Below the pieces are notes generated by a model. That model searched no databases. It had not been told where the DNA came from and saw only the letters and a program-made list of their open reading frames with translations. The translations under genes were made by a program, and so were the position numbers. 42,128 nucleotides of DNA from Acholeplasmatales bacterium (GTDB taxonomy: Bacteria > Bacillota_I > Bacilli_A > Acholeplasmatales > Anaeroplasmataceae). Where the stretch lies: the NCBI GenBank assembly GCA_024697825.1, contig JAILEP010000129.1:1-42128 (forward strand). The letters run 5' to 3'. Shown here piece by piece: positions 33,810 through 42,128 of this stretch. Numbering within the stretch: the stretch's first letter is position 1; each line of letters begins with the position of its first letter.

Positions 33810-35777
33810 ATGAAGGGTATACTAATTAAAAGATATGCGTTATTTTTTCTTTTAATCGCAGTTTTCTTTTCATCAGAGTGCATCGTCGATGCTCGAGTAT
33901 TTGGTAGCTTTTATGTAGATTATTTCCTACTTGAATTTGTTTTATATTTCGTATTTCTTTCACCTATTTTAATATTTAAATCAGAAAAGGTAACAGTTAC
34001 CTACGCAAGTATTTTATTTGGTCTGTCTGTACTTATTATGGGTGCTAATTTAATATTAGATTATTCATCTAGTGATGTATTTTCTATTACCTATGTAGTA
34101 TTTATTGAAACAGTTACTAATGTATTCTCATTTAATTTTATTAATTTCTGGGATATATTATTAATTTTAGGATATATTACCTTCTATGTTTTATTTATGG
34201 TATTTGTTTATAGAAGAATTAATTATAAGAAGGAATATATAGCTAGTGCTCAGGCAATAGGTGCAGTTGTTGGATTATTTTTAATTTCCTTATCATTTTG
34301 TATAAGAGGAATAGAATATAACCGAATTGAAACATTAAATACCATTGAGGTTTTAGATGGTATGAATGGTAGACAAATAGTAACATATACATCTGAGAAT
34401 TTAAAAAGAAGTGCTTTAAAAAAATATGGACTATTAAATCTATATTTTGGTGAGATAGATGCGCTAGTTAATACTAATTTAGAGGCTGCAGAGACAATTA
34501 TTAATGATGATGAGAAGGCATCTGATAATAATTATTCAGGCTCAATTCAAGGCTATAATGTATTAGAGATAATGATTGAAACTGGTGTTCCATTTACTAT
34601 TTGTGAGAATTTAACACCTAATTTATATAAGATTACTACTGAAGGAATTAATATGCCACGTGCATATTCTAAGAATAAAACTAATGTATCTGAATATATT
34701 GGTATTGTTGGTTCAACACCATCACCAATTTCATCAGCTGGATATGATACATCTAACTATTCTCTTGCAGGAATGCTTAATGATTTAGGATATACTACAT
34801 CATATTTCCATAATAATTATGCATCATTCTATGGTAGACAAAATGTTGTTGAAAAGGCAGGATTTGAAAATACTACCTTCTTTACAGGTGATAAGTGGGG
34901 GGCAACTGGCTATTTTGATGGTAATTACCCACTTGATAGTGATTTCGTTACTGAAAATATTGAATCAATGATTCCAAATGATGGTAATCCGTTCTATACA
35001 TATTGGACTACCCTATCAACACATGGTCCATATAATACTGGTAAATATAATATGGAATATTTTAAGGGTACTAACTATTTAGATACTGGCTTAAGCTATT
35101 ATAATTATATGCTAACATGTGAAATGGATGGCTCTTGGGTTAATCCACTAATAGATTATACAGGTGAGGACGCAAGATCAGTTATAGCTCAGGTTAGAAA
35201 TTTCGAATGTGAAATGATGAATTTTGATATATCACTTGGATTATTATTAGATAGGCTAGAGGCTACTAATCAGCTAGATAATACTTTAATTATTATGTAT
35301 GGTGATCATGATATTTATTATGAATCAAATGGCTGTGCACCTTTAAAGAATTATATTTATAATACTGAGGATCCATATTATGCAGAGCAGTATAATACGA
35401 TTCTTGCAATGTATAATCCTACTTTAAATAATCTATATTATAATAATACTAATAAGCATACATTTGATTATTTTGTTAGTGCTTATGTAATTGTCCCAAC
35501 AGTATTAGATATATTAGGTATTGACTATGAAAAGGCTCATTATGTAGGTAATTCAATATTTAATACGACATCTGATTTTGATAATGTATTCTATTCACAT
35601 GAATTAGATATCTTATTTATAGATACTATTTGTACATTTGATTTAGAGACTATTGCATATCAAAAGGAAGATTATGATGAGGAATACATTAAGGAATTCT
35701 TATCCGCAGCTGCAGAAATGATAACTAAGATTAAGGCCTTTAATGTAATTTATTCAGAAGGGTTAGTTGTAGAATAA
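33810..35777 (+). CDS. LtaS-like lipoteichoic acid synthase family sulfatase
   Basis: The 655-residue protein has about five membrane helices in residues 8-166 and then an extracellular sulfatase-fold domain. The expected catalytic residues are present: Glu257 in IMIETG, Thr291 in NKTNVSEY (the glycerol-phosphate-accepting Thr), His405 in STHGPY, and Asp499-His500 in MYGDHD. LtaS polymerises glycerol phosphate from phosphatidylglycerol onto a glycolipid anchor. The sequence is diverged, so a different phosphoglycerol transfer (primase or modification) is possible. The following gene, a glycolipid synthase homologue, starts one base later, which fits lipoteichoic-acid synthesis. Confidence 0.85.
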   Translation: MKGILIKRYALFFLLIAVFFSSECIVDARVFGSFYVDYFLLEFVLYFVFLSPILIFKSEKVTVTYASILFGLSVLIMGANLILDYSSSDVFSITYVVFIETVTNVFSFNFINFWDILLILGYITFYVLFMVFVYRRINYKKEYIASAQAIGAVVGLFLISLSFCIRGIEYNRIETLNTIEVLDGMNGRQIVTYTSENLKRSALKKYGLLNLYFGEIDALVNTNLEAAETIINDDEKASDNNYSGSIQGYNVLEIMIETGVPFTICENLTPNLYKITTEGINMPRAYSKNKTNVSEYIGIVGSTPSPISSAGYDTSNYSLAGMLNDLGYTTSYFHNNYASFYGRQNVVEKAGFENTTFFTGDKWGATGYFDGNYPLDSDFVTENIESMIPNDGNPFYTYWTTLSTHGPYNTGKYNMEYFKGTNYLDTGLSYYNYMLTCEMDGSWVNPLIDYTGEDARSVIAQVRNFECEMMNFDISLGLLLDRLEATNQLDNTLIIMYGDHDIYYESNGCAPLKNYIYNTEDPYYAEQYNTILAMYNPTLNNLYYNNTNKHTFDYFVSAYVIVPTVLDILGIDYEKAHYVGNSIFNTTSDFDNVFYSHELDILFIDTICTFDLETIAYQKEDYDEEYIKEFLSAAAEMITKIKAFNVIYSEGLVVE

Positions 35778-35778
35778 A

Positions 35779-36780
35779 ATGAAAAATTTATTATATTTCG
35801 AAAATCAAAAAAAGTTAAGACAAAGTGGAATTGGTAGAGCTCTATCTCATCAGTCTAAGGCTTTAGAGCTTGCCGGTGTTGATTTTACATTAGATCCAAA
35901 TGATGAATATGACTTTGCCCATATTAATACATTATTCTTTGATTCATATCGTGTATTAAAGAAATGTAAGAAGAAGGGGATGAAGGTTATTGTTCATGGT
36001 CATTCTACATTTGAGGATTTTAGAAATTCATTTAGATTATGGAGATTGATCGCTCCTATCTATAATCATTTAATTCATAGAATGTATAAAAAGGCTGATG
36101 CAATTATTACACCTACTAATTATTCAAAGGGATTAATTGAAAATTATAAGGGTGTAAATTGTCCTGTCTATGCTCTATCTAATGGCATTATGCTTGAGGA
36201 TTATGCTAGAAGTGAAGAAAAGATTAATAAATTCTATGAGCATTTTAATTTAAGTAAGGATCAAAAGATTGTTATATCTGTTGGCTTATTATTTGAAAGA
36301 AAGGGAATCGAGGATTTCTTTGAGGTCGCAAGACGTATGCCTGATGTAACATTCATTTGGTTTGGAAATCTTGCTAAATGGATGACTCCACTAAAGATTT
36401 TAAGAGCTATTAAGAAAAGACCTTCAAATGTAATTATGCCTGGCTATATTGCAGGGGATATTATTAAGGGTGCCTTTAGCGCAGCTGATTGCTTCCTATT
36501 TTTATCTAAGGAGGAAACAGAGGGCATTGTAGTGCTTGAGGCTTTAGCATCTCATACACCTTTAGTTATTAGAGATATTCCTGTTTACGCAGATTGGATC
36601 GAGGATAAGAAGCATTGCCTTAAGGGAAAGACTATGGATGATTTTGTTAATAATGTTAATTATGTATTAAATAATGATATGACAGAAATGACAAATGAGG
36701 GCTATAAGATAGCAGAAGAAAGAACCTTAGATAAGGTTGGTAATTCCTTAAAGGAAATATACGAAAAAACAGTTAAATAA
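35779..36780 (+). CDS. GT4 glycosyltransferase, LafB/diglycosyl-diacylglycerol synthase-like
   Basis: The 333-residue GT-B enzyme opens with KNLLYFENQKKLRQSGIGRA and HQSKALELAGV, very like streptococcal LafB/CpoA, which adds the second sugar to the glycolipid anchor. It has the GT4 C-terminal pattern SVGLLFERKG...FLSKEETEGIVVLEALA with the E-x7-E type nucleotide-sugar site. No membrane helix; basic stretches could bind the membrane surface. It is co-transcribed with the LtaS-like gene (one-base gap). The acceptor is inferred from similarity and context. Confidence 0.82.
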   Translation: MKNLLYFENQKKLRQSGIGRALSHQSKALELAGVDFTLDPNDEYDFAHINTLFFDSYRVLKKCKKKGMKVIVHGHSTFEDFRNSFRLWRLIAPIYNHLIHRMYKKADAIITPTNYSKGLIENYKGVNCPVYALSNGIMLEDYARSEEKINKFYEHFNLSKDQKIVISVGLLFERKGIEDFFEVARRMPDVTFIWFGNLAKWMTPLKILRAIKKRPSNVIMPGYIAGDIIKGAFSAADCFLFLSKEETEGIVVLEALASHTPLVIRDIPVYADWIEDKKHCLKGKTMDDFVNNVNYVLNNDMTEMTNEGYKIAEERTLDKVGNSLKEIYEKTVK

Positions 36781-36785
36781 GAAAA

Positions 36786-36809
36786 GGGACTCAACCGAGT
36801 CCCATTTTT
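36786..36809. terminator. Bidirectional terminator between convergent genes
   Basis: GGGACTC and GAGTCCC pair around AACC. ATTTTT follows on the plus strand, and on the minus strand the stem is followed by TTTTC, so it can serve both convergent genes. Confidence 0.88.
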
Positions 36810-37593
36810 ACATATTGTGTCTTTTCATATATGCTTCATAAATAAGTATTGATGATGCAATACCAACATTTAGGCTATTTTGGCTTCCCTCCATTGGAAT
36901 GAAGACCTTTAGTGACTTATGATTATACCAATCAGGGTTGATACCAAAGCGTTCATTACCTGTAACAATGGCGATTTTACCATTATAATCATATTCCTTA
37001 TAATTCTTACCTAGCTCAGGCTCTCCTAGATATATATCATATCCATTATCTAATAAATATTTAATAGTATCTTGGTATGATGCACACACAGTTGGAATTA
37101 TAAGATTAGTACCTCTTGATGAAGAGGTTATTTTTTCGTTATTTAGCTTTGATATAGGATCAACTAGAATTACACCATCTGCCGCAGCAGCATCAAGTGT
37201 ACGGTAAATTGTACCAATATTACCTGGAATTTCTAAATGATCTAATACCATTATGAATTCCTTATCCTTAAAATCATCAAATGTATAATTGTTTAATTCA
37301 ATCGCTCCAATGATACCGGCATGATTTTCCTTTAATCTAATTGCCTCATATGATGATTTAGATATTTCATATACCATATCAGCTGCTTCAATTAGATTAT
37401 TCAATAATTCCTTTGTCTCATCCTTATATTCTAGCTCGAAGCAGTAGAATAATAATTTTATTTTTAAATTGTTTTTATAAGCTAGCTTTAATATTTCTGT
37501 ATCATCTGTAACAGTAATATTTGGGTAATGATTTGTCTTAATCATTTCCTTCATTAGCTTAAATGAGTCATGTGACTTTGAGATTCTTTCCAT
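36808..37593 (-). CDS. SpoU/TrmH-family RNA 2'-O-methyltransferase
   Basis: The 261-residue SPOUT enzyme has all three SpoU motifs in its C-terminal half: PGNIGTIYRT (near 124-133), IVTGNERFGI and IPMEGSQNSLNVGIASSILIYE (cited by its core SLNVGIAS). An N-terminal substrate-binding domain of about 110 residues precedes them. It should methylate a ribose in rRNA or tRNA using SAM via a knotted dimer; the target base is not deducible. ATG 37593 is chosen because the GCGGTGAT site just upstream fits it; an in-frame GTG at 37602 overlaps that site. Confidence 0.9.
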   Translation of the reverse strand: MERISKSHDSFKLMKEMIKTNHYPNITVTDDTEILKLAYKNNLKIKLLFYCFELEYKDETKELLNNLIEAADMVYEISKSSYEAIRLKENHAGIIGAIELNNYTFDDFKDKEFIMVLDHLEIPGNIGTIYRTLDAAAADGVILVDPISKLNNEKITSSSRGTNLIIPTVCASYQDTIKYLLDNGYDIYLGEPELGKNYKEYDYNGKIAIVTGNERFGINPDWYNHKSLKVFIPMEGSQNSLNVGIASSILIYEAYMKRHNM

Positions 37594-37609
37594 ATGTATC
37601 ACCGCTCTT

Positions 37610-37618
37610 ATTATACCA
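37610..37618 (-). promoter_or_regulatory. Extended -10 promoter of the SpoU methyltransferase gene
   Basis: On the minus strand TGGTATAAT (complement of 37610-37618); -35 weak. Confidence 0.5.
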
Positions 37619-37738
37619 TAATACGCACTTTTTTATATATTATAACAATTGAAATATGCACTTTTATTGGGAATTTTAACAAAAAAATTAATTATTTTTA
37701 CAAATTAAAAAAAGTTGTAAAAATGTTGCATGAAAGCC

Positions 37739-37767
37739 TTTACATCTATAATCTTTTTTGTTAATAT
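37739..37767 (+). promoter_or_regulatory. Promoter of the pectate lyase gene
   Basis: TTTACA (37739-37744), 17-base spacer, TAATAT (37762-37767). A closer TATAAT at 37747-37752 with TTGCAT is spaced only 15 and is less likely. Confidence 0.5.
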
Positions 37768-37776
37768 TAGGGCAGT

Positions 37777-37790
37777 TTAAAACGTTTTCA
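37777..37790 (+). promoter_or_regulatory. cre-like (CcpA/LacI-type) operator
   Basis: TTAAAACGTTTTCA is a near-palindrome centred on CG and fits the cre consensus TGWNANCGNTNWCA at all but the second base. It lies just after the -10, where binding would block transcription. Carbon catabolite repression of a pectinase gene would be expected. Another LacI-family regulator could bind instead. Confidence 0.6.
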
Positions 37791-37825
37791 CAAACGTAAA
37801 AGGTAAACTACGAGGAGAAGAAAAT

Positions 37826-40540
37826 ATGAAATTAAAGGGTTTAGCAGTAACAGCATTAGCAGCAATGACAATGGTAATGGCAAGCTGTGGAGCAAAGGCT
37901 ACAAGCAGTGCGGGAAACACTACTTCAAAGTCTGGTTCTTCAGAATTGGTTTCAGTAGGTACTAGTAGTGTGGGAGCTTCTAGTAATAACGGAGAGGGCG
38001 CACCTACTGAATCAAGTAAAGCAGCATCAAGCGCTGTAACATCATCTGCCGCAGCAGTATCATCAAGTGCAGCAGTATCAAGCAGTGCCGCAGCAGCATC
38101 AAGTGCAGCCAAAAGCTCATCTGCCGCAGCAGCATCAAGCGCAGCCAAAAGCTCATCTGCCGCAGCATCTAGTATAGTGTCATCTTCAGCAGCAAAGAGC
38201 TCAAGTGCCGCAGCATCAAGTGCAGTAGCATCAAGTGCCGCTGCATCAAGCGCAGCAGCATCTTCAAGTGTTGCAAGCTCAAGTAAGGCTTCAAGCAGTG
38301 CCGCATCAAGCAGTGCCGCAGCTTCATCAAGCTCAAGTGCAGTTCCAGCTGTAATTGATAATACAGAGGCTACATTAGTACTTAATGCAGTAGGTGGAGA
38401 TCAGGAATCTTTATATGCAGAATTCGCAGCAGTAACAGATGCAGATTCATATAATGCATATTATAAGAAGGATGGCGCAACTACTTGGACTAAGATTGAT
38501 GATCCATTAATTAGATTATATAAGAAGAATGGCGATTATTATTACCGTGTAGACGCAGTAGGTCTATCTGCTGGTGTTTATTCATTAAAGATTAACCCAG
38601 TATTCAATGGTACTGAGGATGAATCTAAGGGTAATTCAGCTTCATCTATTACAACAATTGCTTATGATAGATCAGGCTTTGCGTTCTCTACAAATTCACC
38701 TTTAAAGGGTGCAGCACCTGGTGCATATAATCTTGATGGTACATTAAAGGATGGCGCACAGGTTATTTATGTTACTGAAAGCAATAAGACTACAGTAACT
38801 GCAACAGTAGCAGGTACTGAATATACAGGCGTTGCCGCAATTACAGCAGCAATTAAAGCAAAGAAGACTACAACACCTTATGCAATTAGATTTATTGGTA
38901 AGGTTACATCAAGTGGTTTAATTTGTGACGATTTATCTAAGTGGTACGCAGTTGGTGTTAAGGAAGCAACTAACCTAACAATTGAGGGTATCGGTGATGA
39001 CGCAACATTACATGGAGTTGGTGTTGGCTTCAATAAGTGTACATCAGTAGAATGTAGAAACCTTGGTTTAATGAACTGGGGTGGTGGAGGCGATGGCGAT
39101 GGTATCGCTATGCAGGGAACTGTTAACGCATGGATCCACGATAATGATGTATTCTATGGTGATGCTGGTAGCGATGGCGACCAGGCTAAGGGCGATGGCT
39201 CTATGGACTTAAAGGATGATTCACAGTATGTAACTGTATCATATATGCATTTCTGGGATTCAGGTAAGATGTCTCTATGTGGTATGAAGAGTGAATCAGG
39301 TCCAAATTATATTACATATCATCATAACTGGTTTGACCATTCTGATTCAAGACATCCAAGAATTAGAACAATGTCAGTTCATGTTTATAATAATTACTTT
39401 GATGGTAATTCAAAATATGGTGTAGGTGTAACAACTGGTGCAGACGCATTTGTTGAAAACAACTACTTTAGAAATTGTAAGGACCCAATGCTATCAAGTG
39501 GTACTGGTACAGATGCCCTAGGTGATGGTACATTCAGTGGTGAATCTGCTGGTACAATCAAGGCATTCAATAATACAATTATTTGGGAAGGCTCAATGGC
39601 TGGTTATTCAAATAATTTAATTTATGCAAATGCAGCTCAGGGTACTAATGCAGCAAATGCATCTTCATATGATGCAGTATTAGTTTCTTCAAGAACAGAA
39701 ACTGTAGATTCTTCATATGCAGCAGGTGGTGCAACTTATAATAATTTTGATACAACTGTAGATTTAGGTGTAGCAGTAGCTACAATCCAAACTCCAGAGG
39801 ATTCAAAGAATACAGTTCAGGCTTATGCAGGTAGAATTAATGGTGGCGACTTCCAGTGGACATTTGATAATTCTACAGATGATACATCATATGCATTAAA
39901 TACAAATTTAAAGACTGCAATTAATAATTATTCATCTAATTTAATTTCAGTTCAGGGTATTGGTACTCAGTCATCTGGTTCAGATTCTGGTTCTGGTGAT
40001 AGTGGTTCAACTACTACAACTGTAACTTATACAGAAGTAATCGCATTAATTGATGCATTACCTTCAACTATTACAGCATCTGATAAGACTGCAATTGCAG
40101 CAGCAAGAACAGCTTATGATTCTCTATCTACAGATGATAAGGCTTTAGTTACAAATTATTCTAAGCTTACAGCAGCAGAGGCAGCTTTAGCAGCATTACC
40201 TCAGGAATCTGAAATATTAACATTTAATACAGGCAAAGCTGGAGATAATGATTTCTTCACAGTAAGTGGTAATTTAAAGAGTGATGTAGCATCAAAGACA
40301 TACGATGGTGTAACTTACACAACTGCTTTAAAGATGGAATCAGCTACATCTATTACATTTACAACAACAGCATCAACAACAATTACAATTATTACTGATA
40401 CTGCATCAAAGAAAATCAAGATTGATGATACTAAGTATACAACTGACGCTAATGGTGTATATACAATGACATTAGCTGCAGGACCACATACAATCATTAA
40501 GGGTGATTCAATGAATGTGTATGCAATTATTATTGAATAA
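37826..40540 (+). CDS. Surface lipoprotein pectate lyase (PL1-type, multidomain)
   Basis: The 904-residue protein is a lipoprotein (MASC lipobox, Cys21). A Ser/Ala linker follows at about 30-172. A beta-sandwich of FN3 type lies at about 178-276 and a PL1 beta-helix lyase at about 310-600. Lyase motifs are WIHDNDVF (Trp436), DGSMDLKDDSQYVTVSY (Asp457, Asp461), DHSDSRHPRIR with candidate catalytic Arg509, and VYNNYF. Two further modules close it: a helical segment (about 735-795, IALIDALP...DKALV) and a C-terminal beta domain (about 797-904). It should cleave polygalacturonate by beta-elimination at the cell surface. AGGAGA precedes ATG. A cre-like operator overlaps the start of transcription. 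Confidence 0.92.
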   Translation: MKLKGLAVTALAAMTMVMASCGAKATSSAGNTTSKSGSSELVSVGTSSVGASSNNGEGAPTESSKAASSAVTSSAAAVSSSAAVSSSAAAASSAAKSSSAAAASSAAKSSSAAASSIVSSSAAKSSSAAASSAVASSAAASSAAASSSVASSSKASSSAASSSAAASSSSSAVPAVIDNTEATLVLNAVGGDQESLYAEFAAVTDADSYNAYYKKDGATTWTKIDDPLIRLYKKNGDYYYRVDAVGLSAGVYSLKINPVFNGTEDESKGNSASSITTIAYDRSGFAFSTNSPLKGAAPGAYNLDGTLKDGAQVIYVTESNKTTVTATVAGTEYTGVAAITAAIKAKKTTTPYAIRFIGKVTSSGLICDDLSKWYAVGVKEATNLTIEGIGDDATLHGVGVGFNKCTSVECRNLGLMNWGGGGDGDGIAMQGTVNAWIHDNDVFYGDAGSDGDQAKGDGSMDLKDDSQYVTVSYMHFWDSGKMSLCGMKSESGPNYITYHHNWFDHSDSRHPRIRTMSVHVYNNYFDGNSKYGVGVTTGADAFVENNYFRNCKDPMLSSGTGTDALGDGTFSGESAGTIKAFNNTIIWEGSMAGYSNNLIYANAAQGTNAANASSYDAVLVSSRTETVDSSYAAGGATYNNFDTTVDLGVAVATIQTPEDSKNTVQAYAGRINGGDFQWTFDNSTDDTSYALNTNLKTAINNYSSNLISVQGIGTQSSGSDSGSGDSGSTTTTVTYTEVIALIDALPSTITASDKTAIAAARTAYDSLSTDDKALVTNYSKLTAAEAALAALPQESEILTFNTGKAGDNDFFTVSGNLKSDVASKTYDGVTYTTALKMESATSITFTTTASTTITIITDTASKKIKIDDTKYTTDANGVYTMTLAAGPHTIIKGDSMNVYAIIIE
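38087..38158 (+). repeat. 36-base tandem repeat in the Ser/Ala linker
   Basis: 38087-38122 and 38123-38158 are identical but for one base (T38103 against C38139) and encode the 12-residue unit AAASSAAKSSSA. Shorter AGTGCCGCAGC units surround them. Such in-frame repeats can change linker length by slippage without shifting frame. Confidence 0.85.
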
Positions 40541-40582
40541 TAGTAATTTCAGAATATAATACCTAACTCTTTTCAAAAGGAG

Positions 40583-40615
40583 TCAGTCACAAGGGAAGTG
40601 GCTGATTTCTTTTTT
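40583..40615 (+). terminator. Terminator after the pectate lyase gene
   Basis: TCAGTCAC and GTGGCTGA pair (one G-U) around AAGGGAA, then TTTCTTTTTTTT. A smaller hairpin ACTCTTTT/AAAGGAGT directly precedes it. Confidence 0.85.
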
Positions 40616-40623
40616 TTACCTCA

Positions 40624-40652
40624 TTTATCTTTTAATAAAAGTGGTGTATAAT
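40624..40652 (+). promoter_or_regulatory. Promoter of the ABC transporter operon
   Basis: TTTATC (40624-40629), 17-base spacer, TATAAT (40647-40652). GAGGAG (40670-40675) is the ribosome site for ATG 40686. Confidence 0.55.
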
Positions 40653-40685
40653 AGACTATAAAGTTTTTTGAGGAGATTAGATTAT

Positions 40686-41624
40686 ATGAAAAAATTAGGT
40701 TTATTAGCATTAGCTGGTGTTACAGCACTTGGACTTGCGTCATGTGGTTCAGAGGAGGATTATGAATTATCTATTGTTTGTCCACAGGGAGCTCCAGCAA
40801 TTTCTGTTGCGAGTCTAGCTGTTGATAATACAGACGCTTATTCATTTATTGATGCGTCAACAATTGCAGAGCAGTTTACTGCAAATACTGCAGATGTTTT
40901 AATTGCACCTGTAAGTGCAGGTGCTAAGCTTTATAAGGCTGGAAAGTCTACATATAAGCTTGCATCAGTTGTAACATGGGGTAATATTTATTTTGCAACA
41001 CAAAGAACAGATATTACTTCAATTGATGATTTAGCAGGTAAAACTGTTACATTATTTGGTGAAACAACAATTAATGCATCTGTTGCTAAATATGTATTAG
41101 CAGAGAAGAATATAACTGTTGAATATGCAGAAAGCTTATCAAGTGCTGCATTAACTCAGCAGCTATTAATTAGTGATTCGAGCGCTATTGTCTTAACTGC
41201 AGAGCCTGCACTTACTGCAGCAACAGTAAAGCTTTCAAGTGAAAGTAAGACTGTTACTTCATTCTCAGTTTCTGAGCTATTCGCAGATGTAAATGGTGGT
41301 TCTGAATATACACAGGCTGGTGTATTTGTTAATAATGAAACAATTAATAAGCATAAGGATGAGCTTGATGACTATTTAGAAAAGGTTTCTGAATCTTGTG
41401 CTTTAGTTACAACTAATGCAGAAGAGGTTGCAGATGATATTATCGAGCTTGGTAATACAGGATTACCTGCAGCTAAGGCAGTTGTACTTAAGGCTTTACC
41501 TAAGTGTAATATTAAGTATGTTTCTGCTAAGAATGCTAAATCTTCAGTTGAGGCAACAGCTTCAATTGATTTAACACAATTTGGAGGTGCAGTACCTCAG
41601 GATGATTTCTACTACGGATTATAA
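40686..41624 (+). CDS. Substrate-binding lipoprotein of an ABC importer (NMT1/SsuA-like)
   Basis: The 312-residue lipoprotein has a LASC lipobox (Cys20) and a periplasmic-binding fold: VCPQGAPAISVASLAV, TADVLIAPVSAGAKLYKAG, then SIDDLAGKTVTLFGETTINAS. This arrangement is seen in SsuA/TauA/NMT1-type binding proteins for sulfonates, thiamine precursors or similar small molecules. It is read with the permease gene that begins inside its 3' end. The real start is ATG 40686; a TTG at 40668 overlaps the ribosome site. The ligand cannot be told. Confidence 0.87.
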   Translation: MKKLGLLALAGVTALGLASCGSEEDYELSIVCPQGAPAISVASLAVDNTDAYSFIDASTIAEQFTANTADVLIAPVSAGAKLYKAGKSTYKLASVVTWGNIYFATQRTDITSIDDLAGKTVTLFGETTINASVAKYVLAEKNITVEYAESLSSAALTQQLLISDSSAIVLTAEPALTAATVKLSSESKTVTSFSVSELFADVNGGSEYTQAGVFVNNETINKHKDELDDYLEKVSESCALVTTNAEEVADDIIELGNTGLPAAKAVVLKALPKCNIKYVSAKNAKSSVEATASIDLTQFGGAVPQDDFYYGL

Positions 41625-42128
41625 GACGAGGATCAAAAATTTAATCTTATTCGTTGCAGGATTATTAATTGCGGCACTAATTATTACAATTATTGGAATT
41701 ATAAAGAATAATTCAATTATTTTTCCATCTCTAATTGATATTTTTGGTGAATTCTTTAGACTGCTTGGAACAGGATCTACCTATAAATTTATTGGTATAA
41801 CATTAGTTGATTTTATAATTGTTATGCTATTATCAACAATTATAGGTATGACACTTGGAACTCTTTCAGGTATGAATAGTATTTGTAAGGGATTAGTAAG
41901 ACCATTTTTAATTATTTTTAGAAGTATGCCTATGATTGTTTTAATTGTAATCATAATGCTTACAGTACCTACAAATAATTATAGGTATGTTCCTATAATC
42001 GCAACTACAATTGCGCTTGTACCTATAACTGCAGAAGCGATAGCTGAGGGTATGGCTAGAGTTGATAAGACCTATATTGATGTTTACAAGATGAATTCTA
42101 ATATGAGTCCACGTGTAGTATTTAAGGT
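41602..42128 (+). CDS. ABC importer permease (SsuC/TauC/ThiX-like), 3' part outside window
   Basis: ATG 41602 lies 23 bases inside the end of the binding-protein gene in another frame and opens a frame still open at the window edge (175 codons). It reads MISTTDYKTRIKNLILF, then hydrophobic helices, FPSLIDIFGEFFRLL (the PS-P-x-VW region of SsuC-like permeases) and the cytoplasmic coupling loop EAIAEGMARVDKTYIDVYKMN. GGAGGT at 41583-41588 may serve as ribosome site; overlap suggests translational coupling. An ATPase gene is expected nearby. Confidence 0.85.
   Translation, partial: MISTTDYKTRIKNLILFVAGLLIAALIITIIGIIKNNSIIFPSLIDIFGEFFRLLGTGSTYKFIGITLVDFIIVMLLSTIIGMTLGTLSGMNSICKGLVRPFLIIFRSMPMIVLIVIIMLTVPTNNYRYVPIIATTIALVPITAEAIAEGMARVDKTYIDVYKMNSNMSPRVVFK

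Noticed and set aside
37777-38148. Ala/Leu-rich minus-strand ORF opposite the pectate lyase linker
   Set aside because: It is the complement of the Ser/Ala codon repeats; no ribosome site, and the plus-strand lipoprotein is clear.
38040-38345. CRISPR array in the repeat-rich segment
   Set aside because: The repeats are contiguous in-frame Ser/Ala codons with no unique spacers between them.

Overview
The window looks like chromosome from a low-GC, Gram-positive anaerobe of the Bacilli/Firmicutes type, probably an uncultured gut or rumen lineage near the Erysipelotrichia/Mollicutes branch. The evidence is strong AGGAGG-type ribosome sites, TTGACA/TATAAT and extended -10 promoters, U-tract terminators after nearly every unit, Bacillus-style leaders on pyrG and rplJ, lipoteichoic-acid genes, and Ser/Ala-linker lipoproteins. 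The genus cannot be told from this stretch. All Trp codons I checked are TGG. None of the annotated genes ends in TGA (about 25 TAA, 4 TAG).

Layout. 1-90: edge of a minus-strand unit with a possible leader ORF. 213-1088: an XRE regulator fused to a Vat-type acetyltransferase, with a repeated promoter motif upstream. 1504-6373: nucleotide block, with a Tritrichomonas-type IMP dehydrogenase (guaB), a PurF-like protein lacking the Cys nucleophile, and CTP synthase behind a reiterative-transcription type attenuator. 6488-8087: class II fructose-bisphosphate aldolase and an RpiB/LacAB isomerase. 8179-11525: a tandem family of small membrane proteins sharing, in different combinations, a Gly/His-rich MGGFHGGH head, a DUF3592-like domain and a C-terminal zinc ribbon, plus two apparent relics. 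This family is the best candidate for an undescribed system.

11582-24785: transcription/translation block. rpoB and rpoC have their own promoter with an internal palindrome. A Sel1-repeat gene and an NTF2-like gene of unknown function follow. Then come rplK, rplA, rplJ, rplL and the 16S methyltransferase ybxB/rsmC. Two L1-site-like RNA motifs and a classical L10 leader/attenuator lie in the ribosomal operon. The Bacillus order (rplKAJL-ybxB-rpoBC) is thus broken and reversed in block order.

24847-37593: mostly envelope genes. A CsbB/GtrB-like glycosyltransferase with YfhO (minus strand) probably decorates a surface polymer. An LtaS-like sulfatase and a LafB-like glycolipid glucosyltransferase (plus strand) probably make lipoteichoic acid and its anchor. 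Between them are a catalytically dead-looking RNase III homologue with two dsRNA-binding domains, a pectin-type SGNH acetylesterase, and a DUF3737-MalY/PatB pair. A SpoU methyltransferase closes the region on the minus strand.

37739-42128: pectin and uptake functions. A large pectate lyase lipoprotein with a cre-like operator and a repeat-built linker is followed by a substrate-binding lipoprotein and the start of its ABC permease, cut by the window edge. Function calls rest on motif recognition by eye; no database search was run.
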